This document shows positions 52,756-61,027 of a stretch of DNA of 64,000 nt, one piece after another. The notes beneath the pieces were generated by a model. The model worked only from the letters and a program-made list of their open reading frames with translations. It was not told the DNA's origin and made no database searches. Source of the DNA: an uncultured Bacilli bacterium (GTDB lineage: Bacteria > Bacillota_I > Bacilli_A > RF39 > UBA660); contig CAKOOO010000001.1 of the NCBI GenBank assembly GCA_934098665.1, positions 1-64,000 of the forward strand. Direction: 5' to 3'. Numbering within the stretch: position 1 is the stretch's first letter; the number at the start of each line of letters is the position of its first letter. The position numbers and the translations under genes were made by a program.

Positions 52756-53820
52756 ATGAAGAAAAATAAAATAATAATTATAATATGTATTTTACTTTTA
52801 AGTGTAATTAGCATTATTAATATTTATAATGCAAAGTATTTAAATATTTTATATAAAAATTATTATATTAAGCAAATTATATGGACTATATTAGGTATTT
52901 TAATAATGATTATAATAAGTAAATTAAATATAAAAAATATTTTTAAATTAAGCTATATATTTTATATAATAAATATAATTTTACTTATTTTAGTATTGAT
53001 AATTGGTAAAGAAATAAATGGTAGTAAAGGATGGTTAAACTTTAAAATAATTTCTTTTCAACCAAGTGAACTACAAAAACTTTCTTTAACACTTTTACTT
53101 ATAAATACAGTTTTAAAAAAAGAAGATAATAAAATTATATTTTTAAAATTATTTATTTTTACGTTTATTCCATCATTACTTGTTTTTATAGAACCTGATA
53201 CGGGAGCTGTAATATTTTATATTATAATATTTTTAACTATTTTATTTTGTAAAAAGTTTAGTAAAAAAACTTATATTTATTTATTTTTAAGTTTATTTAT
53301 TTTATCATTATCATTTGTTTTTATTTTTAAATATCATCCGTATTTACTTAAAAAGGTTTTAGGAAAAGGATTTTATTACCGTATAAACCGCATTTTAAAT
53401 TATAAAGAAAGTTATCAAATGGATATGGCACTTACAAATATTTTTAGCGTGGGATTAATAAGAAATGGTTTTAATAAAATACTTTTATATGTACCCGAAG
53501 GTGTTACTGATTTTATATTTGCATTTTCCATTGGAAATTTTGGTTATATTTTATTTTTTATAATAGTAGTTATTTATTTAATAATTCTATTAAACTTATC
53601 TTATTTAATTAAACCATATAATGATAAAAAAACTAATTATTTGATAATTAGTTTCATTGTTTCTTTTTTTGCAAACATTTTTATAAATATATTAATGAAT
53701 TTAGGCCTTATTCCTATCATAGGTATAACTTTACCTTTTTTATCTTATGGTGGAAGTAATATGATTTTATATTATCTATATATAAGTATTATATTTAATT
53801 TAACTAATAAGGATATTTAG
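52756..53820 (+). CDS. FtsW/RodA/SpoVE-family lipid II polymerase
   Basis: This SEDS family glycosyltransferase has about ten membrane helices over 354 residues. The key motifs are KGWLNFKIISFQPSELQKLS, EPDTGAVIF with the catalytic Asp, YVPEGVTDFIFAFSIGNFGY and GITLPFLSYGGSNM. It polymerises lipid II with a partner PBP. Whether it serves rod shape, septum or spore cortex is open; the neighbouring coat-type genes make a SpoVE-like role worth testing. ATG 52756 begins the conserved part and has no ribosome binding site. Confidence 0.88.
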   Translation: MKKNKIIIIICILLLSVISIINIYNAKYLNILYKNYYIKQIIWTILGILIMIIISKLNIKNIFKLSYIFYIINIILLILVLIIGKEINGSKGWLNFKIISFQPSELQKLSLTLLLINTVLKKEDNKIIFLKLFIFTFIPSLLVFIEPDTGAVIFYIIIFLTILFCKKFSKKTYIYLFLSLFILSLSFVFIFKYHPYLLKKVLGKGFYYRINRILNYKESYQMDMALTNIFSVGLIRNGFNKILLYVPEGVTDFIFAFSIGNFGYILFFIIVVIYLIILLNLSYLIKPYNDKKTNYLIISFIVSFFANIFINILMNLGLIPIIGITLPFLSYGGSNMILYYLYISIIFNLTNKDI

Positions 53821-54025
53821 GCATATAGTATGAATAAGAATAATTTGCTGATGGATAATATGGATTAAAACCATTATTTACTGGAGCAGCATTAACTATT
53901 GGTCTAGGTCTTGAAAGACCTACGACTGCTGAACCAGCAAGGCCTCCTAATAAAAATGGCACGAAAAATCCCCTATTATCATTTAAGTAAACTGGCCTTG
54001 GCATTTTGTATGGATAATTTATCAT
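53804..54025 (-). CDS. Small Tyr/Pro-rich probable spore coat protein (73 aa)
   Basis: The protein has an oligo-aromatic start (INYPYKMPRPVYLND), a short Gly/Ala hydrophobic stretch (FLLGGLAGSAVVGL) and the tail YYPSANYSYSYYMPKYPY. Tyr/Pro-rich tails are common in coat and crust proteins, but no family is assigned. A sigma-K-like promoter with correct spacing is just upstream. AAAGGGTGAAT precedes the ATG. Its end overlaps the converging RodA/FtsW-type gene by 17 bp. Confidence 0.6.
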   Translation of the reverse strand: MINYPYKMPRPVYLNDNRGFFVPFLLGGLAGSAVVGLSRPRPIVNAAPVNNGFNPYYPSANYSYSYYMPKYPY

Positions 54026-54045
54026 TTAATTCACCCTTTCTAAAA

Positions 54046-54072
54046 TATGCTATGTAACTATTAAATAATAGT
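54046..54072 (-). promoter_or_regulatory. Sigma-K-like promoter of the 73-residue coat-like gene
   Basis: On minus, AC (54071-54072), 16 bases, then CATAGCATA (54046-54054), matching AC-N16/17-CATANNNTA. Confidence 0.55.
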
Positions 54073-54109
54073 TAAAACAAAAGCCTATAAAAGCATATAT
54101 TTAATTATA

Positions 54110-54460
54110 ATGATTAGAAATTTTCCACCAAATTACGATCCTAATCTTTTTTCAATGGTTGCTGCGATCGCTGGAGCTATAGCCTCTGGTGATTTTGATG
54201 ATTATGAACTTAACTCAATTGGTAACTGGGTTATTCTTTTTGGTCAGTATCTTTTAACATTTGCAGCCCAGCAACAACTTATTGAGCAAAGAATTGAAGG
54301 ACATAACATAAATATAAATTCTAGAAAAGCTAAACAAGGTGGAAGTCCATATGATACAGGAAGAAGTAACCAAAATGTTCGTAGTGAAGTTGACTATCTT
54401 TTAAAAGCGCTTGAGAAAATAGAAAAAGAATTAAAAGATTTAAAAAATAATTCTAGTTAA
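54110..54460 (+). CDS. Hypothetical protein (116 aa)
   Basis: Not recognised. It has an amphipathic or hydrophobic N-terminal part (FSMVAAIAGAIASGDFDDYE, then IGNWVILFGQYLLTFAAQQQ), a Gly/Lys linker and a C-terminal coiled coil (SEVDYLLKALEKIEKELKDL). No ribosome binding site is visible; a TATATT box ends eight bases before the ATG. It is divergent from the coat-like gene, so a spore role is possible. Confidence 0.65.
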   Translation: MIRNFPPNYDPNLFSMVAAIAGAIASGDFDDYELNSIGNWVILFGQYLLTFAAQQQLIEQRIEGHNININSRKAKQGGSPYDTGRSNQNVRSEVDYLLKALEKIEKELKDLKNNSS

Positions 54461-54500
54461 TTATACTTTTGTAACATTTTGACATGTTCTGTCGAAGTCA

Positions 54501-54528
54501 TTGATTAATATTTTTTTATATGTATAAT
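54501..54528 (+). promoter_or_regulatory. Promoter of the toxin-like module
   Basis: TTGATT (54501-54506), 16 bases, TATAAT (54523-54528). The same promoter with one -10 change is found in the decayed copy at 14444-14471. Confidence 0.7.
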
Positions 54529-54604
54529 AACTACTTGAACGTGATGGAACTGGCGTTGCCACCAAATTTCAGGGGGTTAAATATCTGAAAGGAGGATGAT
54601 GTTT

Positions 54605-54754
54605 ATGACGAAGAAAAAGATTATTAATTTCCTATTCTTTTGCATACTATTTCTCATGAGTCTTTACAGCTTTGAGACAATAGAAAACGCCGTCCATGTT
54701 TTAATAAAGTTATTTAGACTTTTAAAAGAGTTTATTTTAGCTTTATTAACATAG
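54605..54754 (+). CDS. Type I toxin-like small hydrophobic peptide (49 aa)
   Basis: The peptide has a basic start (MTKKKIIN), a membrane helix (FLFFCILFLMSLYSF) and an amphipathic basic end (VLIKLFRLLKEFILALL). AAAGGAGG precedes the ATG. The 5' leader is long and structured: TTTCAG/CTGAAA can pair next to the ribosome binding site. GAACGTGAT at the 5' end (54537-54545) is complementary to ATCACGTTC past the stop (54797-54805), a long-distance pairing typical of type I toxin mRNAs. No sequence family is recognised. Confidence 0.55.
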   Translation: MTKKKIINFLFFCILFLMSLYSFETIENAVHVLIKLFRLLKEFILALLT

Positions 54755-54783
54755 ATAGCGTTATCTAATCTAACCAATTAGGC

Positions 54784-54845
54784 AACGTGAAATTCTATCA
54801 CGTTCACCTATTAATAATATAACATATTTTTATGTTTTAATACAA
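54784..54845 (-). ncRNA. Candidate antisense antitoxin RNA
   Basis: On minus, TTGTAT (54840-54845), 18 bases and TATATT (54816-54821) form a possible promoter. It reads into a hairpin, AACGTGA/TCACGTT (54784-54804), and then toward the toxin 3' end. The layout fits a convergent antisense RNA. There is no direct evidence of transcription. Confidence 0.35.
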
Positions 54846-54853
54846 ACTATTTT

Positions 54854-56443
54854 TTAACTTTCTACTACATATGGATTATTCCACGTACCATCGCCTGATA
54901 AATTTACATCTTTTGATATTGAGATGACAGGGCGTATGGCATACCAAGTATTAGATGCATAAACACTTTGTGTGGCGTTATTAATATATACAGCAACTTC
55001 AATAAGACTATTTGTACTATTCCAGTAATACGATGTTCCTAACCAAAAACCAGCATTTGCATTTAGATACATATTTGATATAGCATTTTTAAAATCACTT
55101 CCAGCTAAAACTAATTCATCTGCTGTTAATAATCCAACCGGAATATTTAATTTTCCATTACCATTAGTCGTACTTACTGTAAATTTATCTTCACTATTAG
55201 GGCACAGCAAACTTGGACTTGCTGACACATATAATCTTTGATATGCATCAAAATAATAAGAATATGTAGGGTTAGACATCCAAGTTGTTCTTGTAGTCCT
55301 ATCATTACAAAATATTTGTTCAGCAATAGCATCATTTAATTGATTTAAATTAGTATAATTATTGTACCAGTTTTCAATATACAATTTTATGTTACTATTA
55401 TTTTGACTACCATGTTGTTCACCAAGCGTATACATAAATCCGCCATATTCTGTGTTTGAAGCCGTATTATTAAATGGATTTATGCCAATATAATTATTAT
55501 ATGTTGTTAAAACAACCTTTGTACTTTCAGTTGGTTCAGTAATTCCTGAGTAAATTAATCTTATTGAACCATCTCCATTTATTCTGACAATACGCCAATA
55601 TATATCTTTCCCTAAAATTCCAGTTTGAGAACAACTACCACTAGATGGCTTTGTAGAAGAAAGAGAAGTAGCATCCATACACGCATAAGCATCACTTGTA
55701 TATTTTCCAAATTTTAACCAGTTATTATCTACGGCTCCTCTAAAATAGTAAGATGTTCCTAAGTCATCTTCGATTGCATACATTCCTTCATTTTCAGTTG
55801 CTGCAATTGTAAAATCTGGTGTATCTTTTGCTTCAATTGCATCTTTTCCACCATTATTATTTAAAATTAATAACACTGCTGATGACATAAAACTTATTTC
55901 ATCAGATACTTTAACATTACCTGTGGCATCCTTTACCCACAAATATGGTGTATCACTTGTTATTGATGTAGATAGTGTATATGGTGTTGTTGGTATATTA
56001 AGCCACTCTTCAGGTTCAATATCACTACTACTTGAAAGTCCATAACTTTTTAACATTACATTATCATTAAGTGTTACTGTTAAAATATCATTTTCTACTT
56101 TTAAGTCATCACTAATTGTTGGTGCTATGCTATCTTCATCAAAATATAATGTACATCTATCACTTCCTATAAAACTAAAACCCACTACACCACTAACATT
56201 ATCATAACTTGAAATTTCCCCATTATTTTCACAAAAACTTTTTTCTTTATTAAGTAAATAACTTCCTTTAGGAATATTTTTTGAATTTGTATAACTACTT
56301 GAATTATTTTCTTTTACATATATTGCATAACTTTTATTTACTAACTTATTTTTATTTAAATTTATCTTTTTATTATATATAAAAATAATACTTAAAACTC
56401 CTATCAATAAAAATACGAACAACACTATTTTTCCCTTTTTCAT
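54854..56443 (-). CDS. Surface protein 3 of the phase-variable family (529 aa)
   Basis: The N-terminus is of surface-protein-2 type (KIVLFVFLLIGVLS; SFCENNGEISSYDNVSG; GFSFIGSDRCTLYFDE). An Ig-like insert (about 110-180) follows, and then a C-terminal part of surface-protein-1 type (DLGTSYYFRGAVDNNWLKFG; IYWRIVRINGDGSIRLIYSG; GEQHGSQNNSNIKLYIENWY). It ends with the lectin-like AGFWLGTSYYW and AIRPVISIS. The end is AT-rich and shows no retroelement-type codon bias. The promoter is ON. AGAGGAGTGT precedes the ATG. Confidence 0.78.
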   Translation of the reverse strand: MKKGKIVLFVFLLIGVLSIIFIYNKKINLNKNKLVNKSYAIYVKENNSSSYTNSKNIPKGSYLLNKEKSFCENNGEISSYDNVSGVVGFSFIGSDRCTLYFDEDSIAPTISDDLKVENDILTVTLNDNVMLKSYGLSSSSDIEPEEWLNIPTTPYTLSTSITSDTPYLWVKDATGNVKVSDEISFMSSAVLLILNNNGGKDAIEAKDTPDFTIAATENEGMYAIEDDLGTSYYFRGAVDNNWLKFGKYTSDAYACMDATSLSSTKPSSGSCSQTGILGKDIYWRIVRINGDGSIRLIYSGITEPTESTKVVLTTYNNYIGINPFNNTASNTEYGGFMYTLGEQHGSQNNSNIKLYIENWYNNYTNLNQLNDAIAEQIFCNDRTTRTTWMSNPTYSYYFDAYQRLYVSASPSLLCPNSEDKFTVSTTNGNGKLNIPVGLLTADELVLAGSDFKNAISNMYLNANAGFWLGTSYYWNSTNSLIEVAVYINNATQSVYASNTWYAIRPVISISKDVNLSGDGTWNNPYVVES

Positions 56444-56478
56444 ACACTCCTCTTTTTTCCCGTAAATACGCCATACTT

Positions 56479-56626
56479 TTTTCTTATATTAGATACTTTT
56501 AAGAAAATTGTACATCGATTTTACGTATCTTACTATTAAATTATACATTAATTTTCATGATTTTTAAACCCTTTTTAACGATTTTTTCTTGTTCGTTTTT
56601 TCTTAAAAGTATCTACTTTAGGAAAA
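56479..56626. promoter_or_regulatory. Invertible promoter cassette of surface protein 3 (ON)
   Basis: Proximal site 56479-56507 and distal site 56598-56626 hold the perfect 18-bp inverted repeat TAGATACTTTTAAGAAAA (56490-56507; 56598-56615). Inside, the minus-strand promoter has -35 TTTAAA (56563-56568), 17 bases, -10 TATAAT (56540-56545), pointing to the gene. The core is TAGATACT; the segment spans 126 bp. Confidence 0.8.
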
Positions 56627-56646
56627 TACGAACAAGATAATTACTG

Positions 56647-56674
56647 GGTTTATTTGATATGAACCTATTTTTTT
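56647..56674 (+). terminator. Plus-strand terminator behind the inverton
   Basis: A short GGTT/AACC stem is followed by seven T on plus, at the same relative place as in surface proteins 1 and 2. Confidence 0.45.
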
Positions 56675-56677
56675 AAT

Positions 56678-57028
56678 TTGCATAAAAAAGGCCCCAAAAA
56701 AGGAGCACTTAAAAATATTTATAAAAATTTTAATTATATTTGTCATATAGTATTAAAGGTCACTGATAAAAGTAATAAATCAATTAAGAAAATTATTCAA
56801 ATTAATTTAAACTGCTTTGATAGATATGGCGATGATAAATTTTTATATAAAACAGTGTTATGTGAAGTTTCAAGTCATAAACAGTATTTCGATTTAATCG
56901 AAATAGATGATATAAGCCTTTTAACCTCTATAAAGTTCTTTCTAGACCTTCATTTGTTTCAAGCATATTTAAATAATTATTTACATTTGAATTTAGCATA
57001 CCTAAATTTTGGGGATATTCAGCACTAA
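56678..57028 (+). CDS. Doubtful ORF (116 aa)
   Basis: The part up to about 56927 has protein-like composition (INLNCFDRYGDDKFLYKTVL, then KQYFDLIEIDDIS). The start overlaps a terminator-like hairpin (GGCCCC/GGAGC with T on minus), and the end is a shadow of the minus-strand gene. No ribosome binding site and no family. It may be a decayed gene. Confidence 0.25.
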   Translation: MHKKGPKKGALKNIYKNFNYICHIVLKVTDKSNKSIKKIIQINLNCFDRYGDDKFLYKTVLCEVSSHKQYFDLIEIDDISLLTSIKFFLDLHLFQAYLNNYLHLNLAYLNFGDIQH

Positions 57029-60000
57029 TGGTCTCAAGTAATTTTTTAGTTTCTGAAACATTTCTATCAAGAATAGCCTTAAATAAACTCATAACATTAT
57101 TTGTAAGTTCGTTTGCTTTTTGCGCTGATGTAATGCCCATATTTATTGCAACTTCACTACCTATTAAAGGAAGTAAATCATCTCTTGCCATTTCAAGAGC
57201 ATTTATTGTAACAAAATGATTTATAATAATTTGATTTATTTTAAATAGTTCTTGATTTAAAAGCGTTCTTGTAACATTAAATCTATTATTTTTTTCTTTC
57301 ATTATCTGTTGCATCGTATTTACCTCTAAAAAAGAAGCATAAGTAAGTGCATCTTCTGGATTAATTTTACTTAGCTTTTCATTTAAAATATTTAAAATTT
57401 CATTTGATTTTTTTGAATATTCATTATTTTTATGAAAATAAATTGTGATATATTTTCTTATTAAATCAAATGTTAATAACTCTTTTGAAAGAATTTTTAT
57501 ATTATCATTAATAGCATTTTTTAAAGTACTTATATCTGTAATACTTTTTTCTTCTTCATAAGGTTCCACTAGAAAAGACCAAAAACTTTTTTTAGGTTTA
57601 TTTTTTTTAGATAGTAAATCATTTATTGTTTGAATAGACAAACTAGCACTATTTATAGATAATGCCTTTCTTTCTTCACTCGAAAGGACTTCATACTCAG
57701 CATTTAAACTTTTACCAAAATTCATAACAGAATTTAAACTTTGAATATCAATATTCTCAACTTCTAAATTGTTTAAGTTTTCAATAGTTTCTGAAAGTGA
57801 TGGAACATATCTTTTAGTATTTGTAAGTTCATATAAAAGTGCTTTTTTATTATTTATTAAATCATCAAAATAATTACTTTCTATTAGATTTATTAATATA
57901 TTTTGTAAACTATTTTTATATTTATGGCCATTAACTTCCGTAATAAAATAATTTTCTAAGGATACAAAATTTTCTAAATTAATATCATTATAAGCAAATT
58001 CACTATTAAAAATGCCAAATTTTTCTATAATACTTTCTTTAGTTATACCATATTTTTCTAAAGATTTTTGGTAAAAATAAATTGCATCATTATCAAAATT
58101 CATAGATATAAATTCATATAACATATTTACTTTTATATTAGTTAAATTTATTTTGCATAGTTTTTCAAGTAATTGTAAAGTAGCATTATCATTTTCTATA
58201 CATAACATTTTTTTATAATCATCATATTTTTTCTTATTTGATACCCTATTAATTTCTTTATCCATATTTTCTTTAATTTCATCTATAGTTTTACCCATAA
58301 ATAATTTTTTTAAAATTAGACTATTATCTTTTTCTTCTTCAAAAAGTTTATATAAAGTTTTTAATATGCTTTTTTCTAAATATGAACCAAAAACTTTTTC
58401 AACCTCTATAGGATAATCAACATTATTAAATTTTTGTTTTAAAGTTGTATTTACTCTTCCATCAGAAAGATTAATTTCTAAATAATTATCACATGAAAAT
58501 ATAAAACTAACATTATAAATATCCTTGAGTGTTTTTTTAAGACTATTTTCATCTAAACCAGTATTTTTCAAAACATCAGATAAAGCGTTTACTATATTTG
58601 ATTTAAATGAGTATAAAGTTAGCATTATTGAAAATACTTTTAAATCAGTTTTTGATAAAACGTTATTTACAACTTCACAAGATTCTAATTTTTCATAAAT
58701 TTCATATGATGTATTAAAAAACTCTTTATAAGTTTTATCTTTATCTTTGTAAATTCTTTCGTAAGATTCTTCATTTTCTTTCATTTCTAAAAGTTTATAA
58801 TAATTTATAACATCACTATCTAGATTATTAGTTTTATTTTTTGTAAATGTATTAAATAAATTCATTATAAAATCACTACTTGTCATAAATTTTAATTTGT
58901 CTTTAGCATCTTTATAACCTATTAATATTTCATTTAAATATGTTTGATAGTCTATATATTGAGAGTCACTTAATACAATACTATATTTAGATAAAATCAT
59001 TTCAAGAGTAATTCCATTTTCTAAAAAATATTTTGATAGTTTGCCATTATTTTGATAATCAAATATGATAAGTGTTAAATACATATTATCATTAGGATAA
59101 AGCCTTTTATTATGAGTATTAACGCTATTATACATAGCACATATCAATTGATAATCACCTTTTTCTTTTGGAACAGTATCAGCATAAAATTCTGTAATAA
59201 TTTCCTCTTTTGAAGGAGTGAGCAAAATACTTTTAGCTTTTTCTTTAGTTAGCCCTGCATTTAAAAATATTTTTTCAACCTCCACTGAGTTAGTTACATT
59301 TCTATTAAATAATGCTAAAAATAATTCATTTATATTTTTATATTTTAAATATTTTTCAAAATAATATTTTACTAGTGTATAATCTACCTTTTCATTTTCT
59401 ATAAAAGTACTATATTTTTCTTTATTTACAATATCAAATTCATAAGTGGAAAGTTTATTTTGAATTTCTTTACAAGAACTAGTTAAAAGTATAGACATTA
59501 AAATTGTAATACTTGATAAGTCATTATAGTCACTAAAGTTATCTTTTGCTTTTTGAAATATTATAGATGCATTTTCTACGACTTTAATAACATCAATACT
59601 TGCCTTTTCATATAAATCATTTCTGATTTCACTTATATAGTTCATTTCCATATTATTAATGTTATTATCATAAGGCAATATTTTTGCTACACTTACTTGA
59701 GGTATAAAGCAATATTCAATATTATTCATTTTATAGCATTGCATTACAACCCTTTTATAAATTTTTAAAGGAGATAATGTTATATAGTCAATTTCATTAT
59801 TTAAAAAGCAAAAATAAGAATTTAAATTATTAAACAATTCTTCATAATTAGTATTTGGATTGTATGAGGACAATTTGATATTCGCAAGTTTGTGTTCCTC
59901 GATGACACCACTATAATAATTAGTTTTTTCAAAATAAACATCATTTTTTAAAATATCTTTTGAGTGTGAACTATAAGGCGTAGTATTAAAAATTTTAATC

Positions 60001-60173
60001 ATTAATACTGCTAACTTGCTTTCTTCAATGGAAAAATATATATTTTTTCTGCAACCACAAACTAAAATATTTCTTAAATACAAATCTTCATATTTTGAAT
60101 AATTTTTCAAAACTGTAAATACAAAATCTTTTGTTTCTTTTGGAACAAGTTCCATAAATTTTTGATAATTCAT
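56928..60173 (-). CDS. Large helical protein, Clp-N-like repeats and TelA-like C-terminus (1081 aa)
   Basis: No family is certain. It is cytoplasmic and nearly all alpha-helical. Several stretches resemble Clp-N-type helical repeats (MYLTLIIFDYQNNGKLSKYF, then LENGITLEMILSKY). The last about 220 residues (KINPEDALTYASFLEVNTMQ; RFNVTRTLLNQELFKINQII; IGSEVAINMGITSAQKANEL) resemble the toxic-anion-resistance TelA family. There is no Walker A motif, so it is not a Clp ATPase. ATG 60173 is chosen because GGGGG precedes it. It is a single gene next to the DUF218 gene. Confidence 0.65.
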   Translation of the reverse strand: MNYQKFMELVPKETKDFVFTVLKNYSKYEDLYLRNILVCGCRKNIYFSIEESKLAVLMIKIFNTTPYSSHSKDILKNDVYFEKTNYYSGVIEEHKLANIKLSSYNPNTNYEELFNNLNSYFCFLNNEIDYITLSPLKIYKRVVMQCYKMNNIEYCFIPQVSVAKILPYDNNINNMEMNYISEIRNDLYEKASIDVIKVVENASIIFQKAKDNFSDYNDLSSITILMSILLTSSCKEIQNKLSTYEFDIVNKEKYSTFIENEKVDYTLVKYYFEKYLKYKNINELFLALFNRNVTNSVEVEKIFLNAGLTKEKAKSILLTPSKEEIITEFYADTVPKEKGDYQLICAMYNSVNTHNKRLYPNDNMYLTLIIFDYQNNGKLSKYFLENGITLEMILSKYSIVLSDSQYIDYQTYLNEILIGYKDAKDKLKFMTSSDFIMNLFNTFTKNKTNNLDSDVINYYKLLEMKENEESYERIYKDKDKTYKEFFNTSYEIYEKLESCEVVNNVLSKTDLKVFSIMLTLYSFKSNIVNALSDVLKNTGLDENSLKKTLKDIYNVSFIFSCDNYLEINLSDGRVNTTLKQKFNNVDYPIEVEKVFGSYLEKSILKTLYKLFEEEKDNSLILKKLFMGKTIDEIKENMDKEINRVSNKKKYDDYKKMLCIENDNATLQLLEKLCKINLTNIKVNMLYEFISMNFDNDAIYFYQKSLEKYGITKESIIEKFGIFNSEFAYNDINLENFVSLENYFITEVNGHKYKNSLQNILINLIESNYFDDLINNKKALLYELTNTKRYVPSLSETIENLNNLEVENIDIQSLNSVMNFGKSLNAEYEVLSSEERKALSINSASLSIQTINDLLSKKNKPKKSFWSFLVEPYEEEKSITDISTLKNAINDNIKILSKELLTFDLIRKYITIYFHKNNEYSKKSNEILNILNEKLSKINPEDALTYASFLEVNTMQQIMKEKNNRFNVTRTLLNQELFKINQIIINHFVTINALEMARDDLLPLIGSEVAINMGITSAQKANELTNNVMSLFKAILDRNVSETKKLLETISAEYPQNLGMLNSNVNNYLNMLETNEGLERTL

Positions 60174-60225
60174 AATTACCCCCATAAAGTGAAATTATTG
60201 TACCATAAAAAAAAGGATATTTCAA

Positions 60226-60963
60226 TTATCCTAATATTAGAAATTTTACAAAAGCAAGGGCTTCCCTTAAAAGGTTATTTGGAAGATAGTATTCGTTAGA
60301 ACCCGCAGGTAATCCTTTAGCATTTACGCCATATTTTTTGCCTATCAAAAGAGCTCTATACATATGAAAATTATTTGTAACTATTCCAATAGTTTTATTA
60401 TCACGGGTTAATTTTTTTGAATTAATTAAATTTTCTTTAGTAGTATGGCTTTTATCTTCAATAATTATTCTTTCTTCATTAATACCATTTTCTATTAAAT
60501 ATTTTTTCATAATACTTGCTTCGGTATACTTTTCATTATTACCTTTGCCACCACTTACAATTACAAAAGTATTTTCATTTTCTTTCAAATAACTTACTGC
60601 TTTATCAAGTCTATATTTTAAAACTATGCTTGGTTTATCATCATTAACTTGGGCTCCTAAAACAATGATATAATCTAAATTATTTACATTTTTTATATTC
60701 ATTTTACTTATAATTAAACTTTCAATAATTAAAAAAATACCTAAACATATAGCTAAAATAATAATAAATATTTTTTTAAAAGTTTTATGTTTATCAAAAA
60801 AATTAATTTTTATTAAAATAAACATGGTAAGAAAAAATATACTTATTAAAAACCATATTAAATAAAATAATGTTCCAGAATTAACATTTAAAATAGATAT
60901 ACCATATAAAAATGTAATAACACATAAAACTAAATTTATTATTAATAATATTTTTCTTTTCAT
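60226..60963 (-). CDS. DUF218 (YdcF/SanA-like) membrane protein
   Basis: Three to four N-terminal membrane helices precede an extracellular DUF218 domain: YIIVLGAQVNDDKPSIVLKY, FVIVSGGKGNNEKYTEASIM, IEDKSHTTKENLINSKK and IGIVTNNFHMYRALLIGKKY. The family acts in envelope integrity or vancomycin sensitivity in other bacteria, by an unknown reaction. ATG 60963 begins the first helix; TATAAT ends six bases before it, so the mRNA may be leaderless. A longer frame from 61023 is possible. Confidence 0.8.
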   Translation of the reverse strand: MKRKILLIINLVLCVITFLYGISILNVNSGTLFYLIWFLISIFFLTMFILIKINFFDKHKTFKKIFIIILAICLGIFLIIESLIISKMNIKNVNNLDYIIVLGAQVNDDKPSIVLKYRLDKAVSYLKENENTFVIVSGGKGNNEKYTEASIMKKYLIENGINEERIIIEDKSHTTKENLINSKKLTRDNKTIGIVTNNFHMYRALLIGKKYGVNAKGLPAGSNEYYLPNNLLREALAFVKFLILG

Positions 60964-61027
60964 ATCTATATTATAACTAAATTTTATTAAAAAAAATACT
61001 ACTTTTTTTACATTAAGTAGCATTTAA

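Noticed and set aside
54537..54605. Known riboswitch (for example fluoride or ZTP type) in the toxin leader
   Set aside because: Short similarities such as GTGATGG do not extend to the conserved cores; the leader fits a toxin mRNA better.
56928..60173. Clp-type AAA+ ATPase
   Set aside because: No Walker A or B motif was found despite Clp-N-like helical repeats.
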